Positions 1 through 7,744 of a DNA stretch of 18,152 bases are shown here, one piece after another (the first letter of the stretch is position 1; the number at the start of each line of letters is the position of its first letter). This DNA comes from an uncultured Anaerovibrio sp. (lineage in GTDB: Bacteria > Bacillota > Negativicutes > Selenomonadales > Selenomonadaceae): positions 1 to 18,152 of the forward strand of contig CAAGDY010000046.1 in the NCBI GenBank assembly GCA_900768695.1, given 5' to 3'. The position numbers and the translations under genes are program-made. Below the pieces are notes generated by a model. The model was not told the origin of the DNA. It saw only the letters and a list, made by a program, of their open reading frames with translations, and made no database searches.

Positions 1-126
1 ACCAAAAATTATCTTCGGGATATATTCTAAATCCACGATGGTTTTGATAGCTTTATCTGGTATATATATTTCGCCATTAATAAAAAAAATCCTGCCGGAT
101 TTACAAAATATGCAAAAAACTCTCAT
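1..126 (-). CDS. Possible start of an unrecognised gene running off the left edge (weak)
   Basis: Six bases after the cobS stop there is an ATG (126-124). It is followed by 42 codons without a stop up to the window edge. The predicted peptide begins MRVFCIFCKSG and continues through INGEIYIPDKAIK and LEYIPKIIFG, which reads like ordinary protein with a CxxC near the start. Only a weak AGG precedes the ATG, and the frame passes straight through the terminator-like hairpin at 82-102, so the two interpretations compete. The stretch is much more AT-rich than cobS. I do not recognise the product, and an open frame of this length could arise by chance. Confidence 0.22.
   Translation of the reverse strand, partial: MRVFCIFCKSGRIFFINGEIYIPDKAIKTIVDLEYIPKIIFG
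82..102 (-). terminator. Candidate intrinsic terminator after cobS
   Basis: On the minus strand AAATCC-GGCA-GGATTT forms a 6-bp stem with a four-base loop. It runs directly into a tract of T residues and lies about 30 bases past the cobS stop. This is the natural end of the cobalamin operon within the window. The stem is short and AT-rich at its base, so termination may be partial, and an open frame reads through it. Confidence 0.5.
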
Positions 127-132
127 AACAGC

Positions 133-897
133 CTAAAAAAATACAGAATAAGTGAATAAATATACCATCAGTACAATCAGCTCGCTCACAGTACACAGCG
201 TCCCGTAAACATCTCCTGTCAGACCGCCCAGCAAGCCTGTAACGCGCCTGCCGCACCATAAGGAAAAAAACACCGCTGCCAAAGCGGCCAGCAGCGCCTG
301 CCAGCCAAGCACTGCCAGGATTGCCAGCGTATACGCCGTCACCAGCAGGCAGCTCCTCCTGTCCGCATATCTGCCAAAGGCCTTGCCCATGCCTTCAGGA
401 CGGGCATAGGGAAACAAAGAGATGCCGATGACCATCATCAGCCGCCCCACCACCGGCATCGCCAGCATGGCCAATGGCAATACCTCCAAAGGCATATCCA
501 GCAGCACGGCATATTGCAGAAGGAGCAGGACACCGAAGGACACCACGGCAAAGGAGCCCGTGCAGCTGTCCTTCATAATTGCCAGCATGCGCTCCCTTTC
601 GCGACCGGAAAAAACGCCATCCACCGTATCCATAAATCCATCACAGTGAATGCCTCCCGTCAGCAAAAATGGCAGCACCGCCAGCACCGCCGCCCTGACA
701 TGCACAGGTGGCTCCCAGCCGAAAAAGGCCGGAACAGCCGTCAATCCCCATGCTGCAGCCGCATACACCAACCCCAGCGTCAACCCCACCAAAGGAAAAT
801 ACCTGACGCTTTTGCCAAAGGCCTCTTCTGTCCACACAGTCTGCCTCACCACATGAATACGCGTCAAAAACTGCAGCCCTATAAAAAAAGAATCCAT
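133..897 (-). CDS. cobS: Adenosylcobinamide-GDP ribazoletransferase (cobalamin synthase)
   Basis: CobS is the membrane enzyme that joins alpha-ribazole (or its phosphate) to adenosylcobinamide-GDP, the last assembly step of cobalamin. The protein of about 254 residues is strongly hydrophobic with several predicted membrane spans. It carries the family signature near residues 81-105 (GGIHCDGFMDTVDGVFSGR followed by RERML) and then IMKDSCTGSF; the aspartates of this region are the expected metal-binding acidic residues. The start at 897 is preferred because GGGTGA lies six bases upstream. The ATG at 903 directly abuts that motif and would leave no spacer. The length is normal for the family. 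It is the last recognisable gene of the operon, 40 bases after cbiB, and works with the CobU product made from the same transcript. Confidence 0.95.
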   Translation of the reverse strand: MDSFFIGLQFLTRIHVVRQTVWTEEAFGKSVRYFPLVGLTLGLVYAAAAWGLTAVPAFFGWEPPVHVRAAVLAVLPFLLTGGIHCDGFMDTVDGVFSGRERERMLAIMKDSCTGSFAVVSFGVLLLLQYAVLLDMPLEVLPLAMLAMPVVGRLMMVIGISLFPYARPEGMGKAFGRYADRRSCLLVTAYTLAILAVLGWQALLAALAAVFFSLWCGRRVTGLLGGLTGDVYGTLCTVSELIVLMVYLFTYSVFF

Positions 898-924
898 TTT
901 CATTCACCCGAAAGCAGACTGCCA

Positions 925-947
925 GCTGCAGAAAACATCACTGCAGC
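925..947 (-). other. Perfect hairpin across the cbiB stop codon
   Basis: GCTGCAG at one side and CTGCAGC at the other form a perfect 7-bp stem with a nine-base loop, and the cbiB TGA lies in the loop side of the structure. No T tract follows, so it is not a simple terminator. It might modulate translation or mRNA stability between cbiB and cobS, but chance is also possible. Confidence 0.3.
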
Positions 948-1891
948 ATGTATATCTGCTGTATAATATGCATAATAAGCAAAAATAAAATCGTGGCTGT
1001 ATACATCAGCCGCGTACAGCCAAGAATATGCTTCGGCGCCAGTTCCTCAATGGGCTCACCCATGTAAGCGCGAAAGCTCTCCCTGCCAAAATAAGAATTG
1101 TAGCCGCCTAATCGTATATCAAGCGCACCTGCGGCCGAGGCCTCAGCCCAGCCACCGTTAGGGCTGGGATGCTTTGCCGCATCACGACGCAGCATTTTCC
1201 AGCTGTTGCGCCAGTCCAGACGCAGGAGAACCGCCGACAGCACAAACAGAAGCCCCGTTATTCTGGCCGGTATATAGCCCAGCACATCATCAATACGGGC
1301 AGAAACCCGCCCAAAATACAGGTACTTGTCATTTTTATAGCCCACCATGGAATCCAGTGTATTGGCCGCCCTGTACATAAATGCCAGCGGCACGCCTCCC
1401 AGCACAAAGAAAAACAATGGCGCAATAACGCCGTCCACTGTATTCTCCGCCACCGTTTCCACCGTAGCCCTGGCAACCTCGCCGGAGGACAGCTTTTCCG
1501 TATCCCGTCCCACAATCCAGCCTACCTTGTACCTGGCGTTTTCCATATCGCCCTTTTCCAGATACCCGTAAATCTCCCTGCCGGCAGAGGCCAGGCTCCT
1601 GGGGGAAATGGTAAAGCTGAGGAGGACAGCCTCTATAAGCACCGCTACATACTGATTGCTCACAAGATGAACCAGCTGCAGCAGGCAGGCTGTCATGTTG
1701 TACACCAAAAGCAGCACAGTCACCGCCAAAAGGCCTCCGGCCCACAGCTTCCTGCTGTCAGAATCCCCCTCATGATACAGGCTGCGCTCCAGGCTGGCAA
1801 TCAGCCCTCCTATCAGCACCACCGGATGAAGCCGCGACCTTGGGTCACCTATCAGGGCATCTGCCAAAAAAGCCAATACAGCCGTTATCAT
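938..1891 (-). CDS. cbiB: Adenosylcobinamide-phosphate synthase (CbiB)
   Basis: CbiB is an inner-membrane protein that attaches the aminopropanol (phosphate) linker to adenosylcobyric acid, giving adenosylcobinamide (phosphate). From the ATG at 1891 the protein has 317 residues. Recognisable blocks are ADALIGDPRSRLHPV near residues 10-24, VGWIVGRDT near 123-131, ETVAENTVDGVIAPLFF near 145-161 and the loop KHPSPNGGWAEASAAGAL near 240-257. Several hydrophobic segments span the membrane. The start is chosen because this ATG overlaps the cbiP TGA as ATGA, which implies translational coupling. An upstream in-frame ATG at 1921 would add ten residues (MYCLQYGRDG) that are not family-like. The linker donor enzyme CobD is not encoded in this window. 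Confidence 0.95.
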   Translation of the reverse strand: MITAVLAFLADALIGDPRSRLHPVVLIGGLIASLERSLYHEGDSDSRKLWAGGLLAVTVLLLVYNMTACLLQLVHLVSNQYVAVLIEAVLLSFTISPRSLASAGREIYGYLEKGDMENARYKVGWIVGRDTEKLSSGEVARATVETVAENTVDGVIAPLFFFVLGGVPLAFMYRAANTLDSMVGYKNDKYLYFGRVSARIDDVLGYIPARITGLLFVLSAVLLRLDWRNSWKMLRRDAAKHPSPNGGWAEASAAGALDIRLGGYNSYFGRESFRAYMGEPIEELAPKHILGCTRLMYTATILFLLIMHIIQQIYMLQ

Positions 1892-3450
1892 ACCATCTCT
1901 CCCGTACTGCAGGCAGTACATCCGTCTACCGTCCCATCCATAATAGCGTAAAGCTTCTCCATATCCAGTGCCTGCTCAACCACGTCAGCAAGATGCTCAT
2001 AGGCCTGCTGTTTTTCTGCAGCCACATTTCTGACAACCTCCAACGGATTCAGCCCCTTGGACATGCGGACCGCATTCAGCACACTGCGGCGGAAGCTGTC
2101 ATTATCGAATATCCCGTGAATATACGTGCCAAATACATTGGCACAATTGGAAGTTCCTTCCACATTTTCACATTCAATATTGCGCCGCTCCGTAATCGCG
2201 AAGGGATGGATGTCACCCTGACGGGTAAACTCCGTATGCCCCATGTGAATCTCATATCCCTGCAAATTATCTGCAGAAATACGCTGATTCAAAAACAGCA
2301 AATCACGGCATACTGCCTTCACCTGGCTGGTGAGCTTTTCACGGGCAAAAACAGTTCTCATGCCCAGCAGCCCCAGTCCTGCCACCTGGTCATTTTCAGA
2401 CTCCGTATGCTCCGGGTCGCAAATCATCTCACCCAGCATCTGATAGCCACCACAGATGCCAATCACAGGCTTTCCTGCCGCAGCATGAGCCTTAATCAAA
2501 TCAGCCAGTCCGGATTTTTCCAGATACAGCATATCCTCCGTGGTATTCTTGCTGCCCGGCAGCATAATAATATCAGGCTGTCCCAGTCCTTCCCTGTCCT
2601 GCACATAATAAAGGGACACATCCCTTTCACTGCCCAGGGCATCAAAATCCGTAAAATTGGAGATTTTCGGCGTCTGAATGACGGCAATCTTCACATCACC
2701 ATCCGTCGGCACGGTCATCTTTTCCTGCAGTGACACAGAGTCCTCATCGTCAATGCCCATCTGCTCAATGTGAGGAATCACCCCCAGCACCGGCTTGCCG
2801 GTCTTTTCCTCCAGAAAATCAATGGCCGGTGTCAGCAGGGTAACATCACCGCGGAACTTGTTGATGACAAGGCCCTTCACCAGCGCCCGTTCCTCCTCAT
2901 CCAGAAGCTCCAGCGTGCCCACCAGGGAGGCCAGCGCCCCGCCCCTGTCAATGTCGGCAATCAAAAGCACAGGTGCCTGCAAATGCTTTGCCACCCTCAT
3001 ATTGACTATATCATTAGCCTTCAAGTTGATTTCCGCAGGACTTCCGGCTCCCTCAATCACGATGGTATCATATTCCCTGTCCAGCCTTGCCAGGGCATCC
3101 TTTACCGCGCCAAAGGCCTTCAGTGAATAGCCCCTGTGGTACTCACGGGCGGACATGTTGCCCACAGGCCTGCCCATGATAATAACCTGTGACTGCGCAT
3201 TGCCAGTAGGCTTCAGCAGTACAGGATTCATATCAACCATAGGCTCCAGACCGGCCGCCTCCGCCTGAGCCACCTGGGCCCTGCCCATTTCCTCCCCGTT
3301 GCGGGTCACGTAGGAATTCAGTGCCATGTTCTGCGCCTTGAAGGGAACCACCCTGCGCCCCTGCCGATACAAAATGCGGCACAGGGCCGTTGTCAGGATG
3401 CTTTTGCCCACATGGGAGCTGGTTCCCATCATCATAATATAATTTGCCAT
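1888..3450 (-). CDS. cbiP: Cobyric acid synthase, glutamine-hydrolysing (CbiP/CobQ)
   Basis: This enzyme amidates carboxylates b, d, e and g of adenosylcobyrinic acid a,c-diamide, using glutamine and ATP, to give adenosylcobyric acid. The 520-residue protein shows the N-terminal dethiobiotin-synthetase-like ATPase domain with GTSSHVGKS at 9-17, KAQNMALNS near 38-46 and VIEGAGSPAEINL at 131-143. A class I glutamine amidotransferase domain follows, with GICGGYQMLG (nucleophile Cys333) and GTYIHGIFDN (catalytic His445). GGAGG lies six bases before the ATG, 20 bases after cobU. The final residues (about 508-520) form a short tail with a CxxC (CTAC). I do not regard that tail as part of the catalytic core. 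The stop overlaps the cbiB start. Confidence 0.97.
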   Translation of the reverse strand: MANYIMMMGTSSHVGKSILTTALCRILYRQGRRVVPFKAQNMALNSYVTRNGEEMGRAQVAQAEAAGLEPMVDMNPVLLKPTGNAQSQVIIMGRPVGNMSAREYHRGYSLKAFGAVKDALARLDREYDTIVIEGAGSPAEINLKANDIVNMRVAKHLQAPVLLIADIDRGGALASLVGTLELLDEEERALVKGLVINKFRGDVTLLTPAIDFLEEKTGKPVLGVIPHIEQMGIDDEDSVSLQEKMTVPTDGDVKIAVIQTPKISNFTDFDALGSERDVSLYYVQDREGLGQPDIIMLPGSKNTTEDMLYLEKSGLADLIKAHAAAGKPVIGICGGYQMLGEMICDPEHTESENDQVAGLGLLGMRTVFAREKLTSQVKAVCRDLLFLNQRISADNLQGYEIHMGHTEFTRQGDIHPFAITERRNIECENVEGTSNCANVFGTYIHGIFDNDSFRRSVLNAVRMSKGLNPLEVVRNVAAEKQQAYEHLADVVEQALDMEKLYAIMDGTVDGCTACSTGEMV

Positions 3451-3470
3451 ATACGGCCTCCATTTTATCC

Positions 3471-4028
3471 TTACAATTTGTACTCAAGCTGCTTGATATT
3501 CACCGGTATACCGGCAGTAACCAGAAACACTTCCTCTGCCTGCCTTGCCAGAAGCTGATTGGCCAGTCCGGCAAGGTCGCGAAACTCCCTTGCCAAGCGG
3601 TTCACAGGCACAATGCCGTCCCCCACCTCATTGGTAACGACCACCAATGAGGCACTGCCTGACTGCACGGCGGCCACCAGCTTATCGCAGGCCTCCTTGA
3701 CCAATTCATAATTTCCGGCCTGGTCTTCCGCATCCTCACGGCTGCACAGCAAATTGCTGATGTACACTGTCAGGCAGTCAAGCAGCAGCATATCATGTCC
3801 GGCCGCCGCCTCGCGCACCGCCTCATGAACATCAAAGGGTGCTTCGTAGGTGTCCCAGTCAGCCGGACGACGGCCACGGTGCAGACCGACCCGGAACTTC
3901 ATTTCCTCGTCCAGAACCTGCGAGGTAGCAATATAGGCAATCCTCCGGCCATGCCTGGCCGCATACTGCTCCGCAAAGGAACTCTTGCCGCTTCTCGCCC
4001 CGCCTGTCACCAATATAAGCCTTCCCAT
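3471..4028 (-). CDS. cobU: Bifunctional adenosylcobinamide kinase / cobinamide-phosphate guanylyltransferase
   Basis: CobU phosphorylates adenosylcobinamide and then transfers GMP from GTP, making the adenosylcobinamide-GDP used by CobS. The protein has 185 residues, a normal length. The P-loop GGARSGKS is at residues 9-16. FRVGLHRGRRP near 45-55 contains His50, which corresponds by position to the histidine that is guanylylated in characterised CobU. LLDCLTVYISNLL is at 82-94, and TNEVGDGIVPVNRLAREFRD near 132-151 is the conserved C-terminal block. GAGGT precedes the ATG with a spacer of about seven bases. The gene sits between the two amidating synthases cbiA and cbiP and is part of the same tightly spaced minus-strand run. 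Confidence 0.97.
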   Translation of the reverse strand: MGRLILVTGGARSGKSSFAEQYAARHGRRIAYIATSQVLDEEMKFRVGLHRGRRPADWDTYEAPFDVHEAVREAAAGHDMLLLDCLTVYISNLLCSREDAEDQAGNYELVKEACDKLVAAVQSGSASLVVVTNEVGDGIVPVNRLAREFRDLAGLANQLLARQAEEVFLVTAGIPVNIKQLEYKL

Positions 4029-4067
4029 CGCTATTACCTCGTTTCAAAACCGATAAAACAAAAATGC

Positions 4068-5507
4068 CTACGCCCTGTCCTGACGTCTGATGCGGTAATT
4101 CCAGCAATTGCCCACAAAAGCCACCGCCGCCTCCGGACAACCGGCAAAATGTATGTGCAGATAGGAGCCGGTCACATTGCCTCTGCTGCTGACAAAGCCT
4201 CCCGGATACACGGCACCGTTTCTCATGCGGGTAAACTGAAAAGCCCTTTCCCCCGTAATATCCGCTTCACCGGCTATTTCCGAGGAAAAATGAAATTCAT
4301 GGCCCTTCAGCTTCATGCCGGCCTGCCCCAGACAGCAGTCCCGCTGCAGCTCCGCTTCCACATAGCCCACCATCTGCAGCCTTTTATTCATCTGCACCCT
4401 GCCCGGCAATATGCCGCACATAGAATACTCCCTGCCCTCAAAATCTGTCAGGGCTTCACTCAGGTACATATAGCCGCCGCACTCGCCGAATATCGGCATG
4501 CCGTCCTCAGCCGCCCGCTGAACGGACTGAAGCATTTCCCTGTTGCCACTAAGCTTTTCGGCAAACATTTCCGGAAAACCGCCCCCCAGCAGCAATCCGT
4601 CCGCCTCTGGCAGCTCCCTGTCCTTCAGCGGACTGAATTCCACGATTTTGGCTCCCAGCCGTTCCAAGGTTGCCAGGCTTTCCGGATAATAAAAGGAAAA
4701 GGCCTCATCGCGGGCAAGGGCAATTCTGATTTTGCCGAAATCATCCGGAAAGCTGCGCTTGCGCCCCTCTATAACATGGGACAGATAGTCATCCCTCTCA
4801 TTGGGAAGCTTCTGCAGAAGAGGCGCACTGTGAGCCACCTGCATGATGGCGGCAAAATTAATCTGCCTTGTCATGGCCTCTCCCATGGCATCCACTGTCC
4901 TGACGGCCTCGTTCTCCTCCACCGGCGTCAGCCCCAGATGCCGCTCAGGCATGACCAGAGCCTCATCACGGCGCACCGCACCCAGCACGGGAATCTGCAG
5001 CCTTGCCAGAGCAGCCTCAATCATTTTCTGATGATTATCCGAGCCGATGCGATTCAAAATCACCCCTGCCAGCCGCACCTTTTCATCGTACAGCTTGAAG
5101 CCAAGGGCAATGGCCGCCGCCGAAGCCCCCATAGACTTGCAGTCTATAACCAGCACCACCGGCGCATCCAGCATTTTGGCGATTTCCGCCGTGGAGCTGA
5201 TGCCCCTGTTGCCGCCGTCATAGAGGCCCATCACTCCTTCTATCAGGGCAAAATCACTCTGGGAAGCCGTGTCAATAAAGGAGTTGACCATGGTTTCCCC
5301 GGATACCAGCCATGTATCAAGATTGTGTGCCGGCCGGCCGCTGGCCAGCCTGTGATAACCGGGATCAATGTAATCAGGCCCTATTTTGTAGGACTGCACC
5401 CTTACCTCCTGCTGACGCAGAGCCGCAAGCAGTCCCGTCACTATTGTTGTCTTGCCGCAGCCACTGCTGACGGCACCTATTACTATCCGTGGAATTCTGT
5501 AAGCCAT
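4068..5507 (-). CDS. cbiA: Cobyrinate a,c-diamide synthase (CbiA)
   Basis: CbiA uses glutamine and ATP to amidate the a and c side chains of cob(II)yrinate, the first amidations after ring contraction. The 479-residue protein has an N-terminal ATPase domain with SSGCGKTT at 14-21 and KIGPDYIDPGYH at 41-52. The C-terminal glutaminase domain shows GGGFPE near 308-313, GECGGYMYLS with nucleophile Cys343, GHEFHFS at 402-408 and YLHIHF with a probable catalytic His451. GGAAGG stands seven bases upstream of the ATG. It lies 41 bases after cbiC, whose product, cobyrinate, is its substrate. It differs from cbiP by the GPDY block and the shorter length, so the assignment between the two synthases is secure. 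Confidence 0.96.
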   Translation of the reverse strand: MAYRIPRIVIGAVSSGCGKTTIVTGLLAALRQQEVRVQSYKIGPDYIDPGYHRLASGRPAHNLDTWLVSGETMVNSFIDTASQSDFALIEGVMGLYDGGNRGISSTAEIAKMLDAPVVLVIDCKSMGASAAAIALGFKLYDEKVRLAGVILNRIGSDNHQKMIEAALARLQIPVLGAVRRDEALVMPERHLGLTPVEENEAVRTVDAMGEAMTRQINFAAIMQVAHSAPLLQKLPNERDDYLSHVIEGRKRSFPDDFGKIRIALARDEAFSFYYPESLATLERLGAKIVEFSPLKDRELPEADGLLLGGGFPEMFAEKLSGNREMLQSVQRAAEDGMPIFGECGGYMYLSEALTDFEGREYSMCGILPGRVQMNKRLQMVGYVEAELQRDCCLGQAGMKLKGHEFHFSSEIAGEADITGERAFQFTRMRNGAVYPGGFVSSRGNVTGSYLHIHFAGCPEAAVAFVGNCWNYRIRRQDRA

Positions 5508-5548
5508 AAAAAGACCTTCCCTGTTTGTCTGTCAATACTACCAGCCAA

Positions 5549-6181
5549 TCATCTGCTGTTATCAATTATGTACATAATCGCATTGATAACGGCCGCCGCT
5601 ATAGGGCTGCCGCCCTTGGTGCCCTCCACCGTAACATAAGGCACAGCCGTATTTGCCGCCAGGGCCGCCTTGGAATCCGCGGCCCCCACAAAGCCCACAG
5701 GAATTCCTACTATCACCGCAGGACGCAGGCCCTCCTCATCAACCATGCGCAGCACCTCAAAAAGCGCTGTCGGCGCGTTGCCGATGGCGATGATGGCGCC
5801 ATCCATATCCCTGCCAAAGCTGCGCATAGCCGCCATGGAGCGGGTTATGCCCTGTTCCCTTGCAGCTGCCGCAATCTCCGGCTCCGCCACCCTGCAGAAG
5901 ACCTGCCCCCCAAAGGAAGCCAGCTTTCTCTTGTTGATGCCGGTGCGCACCATCTCCACATCGGTATAAATATGGCAGCCGGACTGCAGTGCCTTTTTCG
6001 CCGCCTTGATGGCCTCCGGATGCAGCCTGATAATGGGTGCATATTCCACATCACCGGCCGCATGGATAATGCGGGAATACACCTTGACTGCTTCCTCATC
6101 AAGCTTGAGCTTTTCCAGATAAGGCGCAATAATCTCCATGCTGCGATTTTCTATATCCATAGGCTTTTTGATAAAATCCAT
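5549..6181 (-). CDS. cbiC: Cobalt-precorrin-8 methylmutase (CbiC)
   Basis: CbiC moves the methyl group from C11 to C12 of cobalt-precorrin-8, yielding cobyrinate. From the chosen ATG the protein has about 210 residues. SRIIHAAGD near 36-44 carries the conserved histidine (His40) expected to act in protonation. DVEMVRTGIN, RSFGRDMDGAIIAIGNAPTAL and AVIVGIPVGFVGAADSK are the family blocks that follow. GGAGG lies five bases before the ATG at 6181, which decides the start against an ATG four codons upstream that overlaps this motif. It is 38 bases after cbiJ and precedes cbiA, which acts directly on its product. Confidence 0.96.
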   Translation of the reverse strand: MDFIKKPMDIENRSMEIIAPYLEKLKLDEEAVKVYSRIIHAAGDVEYAPIIRLHPEAIKAAKKALQSGCHIYTDVEMVRTGINKRKLASFGGQVFCRVAEPEIAAAAREQGITRSMAAMRSFGRDMDGAIIAIGNAPTALFEVLRMVDEEGLRPAVIVGIPVGFVGAADSKAALAANTAVPYVTVEGTKGGSPIAAAVINAIMYIIDNSR

Positions 6182-6219
6182 ACTAACCTCCATAAATAAA
6201 CAGCCTGCACCGCAAACAG

Positions 6220-6987
6220 CTACTGCAGCGCTATAAAATCCACCACTGCCTCAAACGTATAGGCTATGTTATCATACTGCATTGCAGGCCTGTCGATAAT
6301 CACCAGCGGCAGCCCCAGCTCCATGGCAGCTGCAAACTTCGTATCAGCACCTCCGGCAGTCCCGCTGTTCTTTGTAACGACCACCTGCGCCCCATATTTT
6401 TTGTACAGCTCCTTGTTCAGCTCCAGGGAAAAAGGCCCCTGCACAGCCACAATATTGGCAGGCGTAAAGCCCAAGTCCCTGGCCAGCTGCACCACCTCCG
6501 GCTCCGGCAGGATGCGGCAGACCAGCTCCTTGCCCTGCAGTGCCTCGGACTTGGCAAAAGCCTCCAGCTTGCGGCTGCCGGTGGTAAGAAAAATCCTTTC
6601 CCCCAGCCCTGCCGCCACCTCGGCCGCCCTCTGATAATCCGCCACATAATACGCCTTGTCATAATCCAGAGGCGTCTGCTGCCGCTCATACCGGATGTAG
6701 GCGACACCTGCCCTGCGGCACGCTGCCATGGCATTTTCCGAAACATTGGCAGCATAGGGATGGGAAGCATCCACAAAAACATCAACCTGATGCTGACGAA
6801 AATACTCCGCAAACCCCTCTTCATCCATAGGCTCACAGCTGACCTGAATGCCCTGATAGCTTTTCAGCAGGCTTTCCCCGTAGCTGCTCACCACCGATGC
6901 CGTCACCTGGTAGCCCTTCTGCAAAATATAGCCTGCCAGCTCCCTGCCGTCCCTGGTTCCTGCCGCCACAAAAATTCTCCCTGCCAT
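6220..6987 (-). CDS. cbiJ: Cobalt-precorrin-6A reductase (CbiJ/CobK type)
   Basis: This enzyme reduces the corrin macrocycle of cobalt-precorrin-6A to 6B with a nicotinamide nucleotide. The 255-residue protein shows GTRDGREL at 10-17, VDASHPYAANVSENA near 72-86, LTTGSRKL at 134-141, VQGPFS near 182-187 and KNSGTAGG at 206-213. All are characteristic of the CbiJ/CobK family. GAGG is placed five bases before the ATG, within the seven-base gap after cbiH. It lies between cbiH and cbiC in the operon. I use cbiJ because the surrounding genes belong to the cobalt-early pathway; CobK is the name of the counterpart in the aerobic route. Confidence 0.94.
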   Translation of the reverse strand: MAGRIFVAAGTRDGRELAGYILQKGYQVTASVVSSYGESLLKSYQGIQVSCEPMDEEGFAEYFRQHQVDVFVDASHPYAANVSENAMAACRRAGVAYIRYERQQTPLDYDKAYYVADYQRAAEVAAGLGERIFLTTGSRKLEAFAKSEALQGKELVCRILPEPEVVQLARDLGFTPANIVAVQGPFSLELNKELYKKYGAQVVVTKNSGTAGGADTKFAAAMELGLPLVIIDRPAMQYDNIAYTFEAVVDFIALQ

Positions 6988-6994
6988 GTCAGCC

Positions 6995-7744
6995 TCACTC
7001 CCCGGAAATCCTGTAGCCCCGCGGTGTAATCATATAGCCGTCCTTCACGTAGGTATTGCTGTTGCCGATGATTACCATGGAGAACATGCCGATTTCTTCC
7101 TCCGTAAAGTGTTCCAGATCCGACAGGACAGCCTTCTCCTTTTCACGGCTGGCACTGGTCACAATGCCCACAGGCGTCCTTCCGCTGCGATGCTGCAGCA
7201 GGATTTTCTGAATCTCAAAAATATAGTCAGGGCGATGCCTGCTCTTTGGGTTATACAGGGCAATTACGAAATCACCCTCCCCTGCCAGGGCGGCACGCTT
7301 TTTTATCAGCTCCCATGGCGTCATCCAGTCACTGAGGCTGATTACGGCAAAATCGTGCATCAGAGGCGCTCCCAGAATAGAGGCCGCCGCATTCACGGCC
7401 GAAACGCCTGCCACTACGCCGCCCCACTCAGGACGCTGCTCCTTCGGCAGCTGCAGTACCAGCTCCAGCACCAGCCCCGCCATGCCGTACACGCCGGAAT
7501 CGCCGCTGGACACCACCACCGTATCCTTGCCGTCAGAGGCCGCCTCCACCGCTGCCCGGCAGCGGTCAACCTCCTGTGTCATGCCGGTGCCGATGACCTC
7601 CTTGCCTGACAGGAGCGGTTCAATCAGGCTGATATACGTCTTATAACCGGCTACAACCTGCGCTCCCTCAATGGCCTGCCGTGCCCGTGGTGTCATATCC
7701 TCAAAGCTGCCCGGCCCTATGCCCACTACAACTATCTTTCCCAT
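6995..7744 (-). CDS. cbiH: Cobalt-factor III C17-methyltransferase, ring-contracting (CbiH)
   Basis: CbiH methylates C17 of cobalt-factor III with S-adenosylmethionine and contracts the ring to give cobalt-precorrin-4. The protein has 249 residues from the ATG at 7744. It shows the class III methyltransferase blocks VVGIGPGSFEDMTPRA near 6-21, VVSSGDSGVYGMAG near 77-90, GVSAVNAAASILGAPLMHDF near 113-132 and ALYNPKS further on; ISLSDWMTPW follows the second of these. An upstream ATG at 7813 would add 23 residues lying wholly inside cbiG, and the family core begins at MGKIVVVG, so the internal ATG is preferred. The overlap with cbiG is then 13 bases. No strong Shine-Dalgarno sequence is seen, consistent with coupling to cbiG translation. 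Confidence 0.95.
   Translation of the reverse strand: MGKIVVVGIGPGSFEDMTPRARQAIEGAQVVAGYKTYISLIEPLLSGKEVIGTGMTQEVDRCRAAVEAASDGKDTVVVSSGDSGVYGMAGLVLELVLQLPKEQRPEWGGVVAGVSAVNAAASILGAPLMHDFAVISLSDWMTPWELIKKRAALAGEGDFVIALYNPKSRHRPDYIFEIQKILLQHRSGRTPVGIVTSASREKEKAVLSDLEHFTEEEIGMFSMVIIGNSNTYVKDGYMITPRGYRISGE

Noticed and set aside
925..947. CTGCAG hairpin as a terminator between cbiB and cobS
   Set aside because: No T tract follows on the minus strand, and cobS with its own ribosome-binding site follows directly.
3795..5639. A 614-codon open frame on the plus strand opposite cobU and cbiA
   Set aside because: It is antisense to two genes with full catalytic motifs, spans their boundary and has no domain features.
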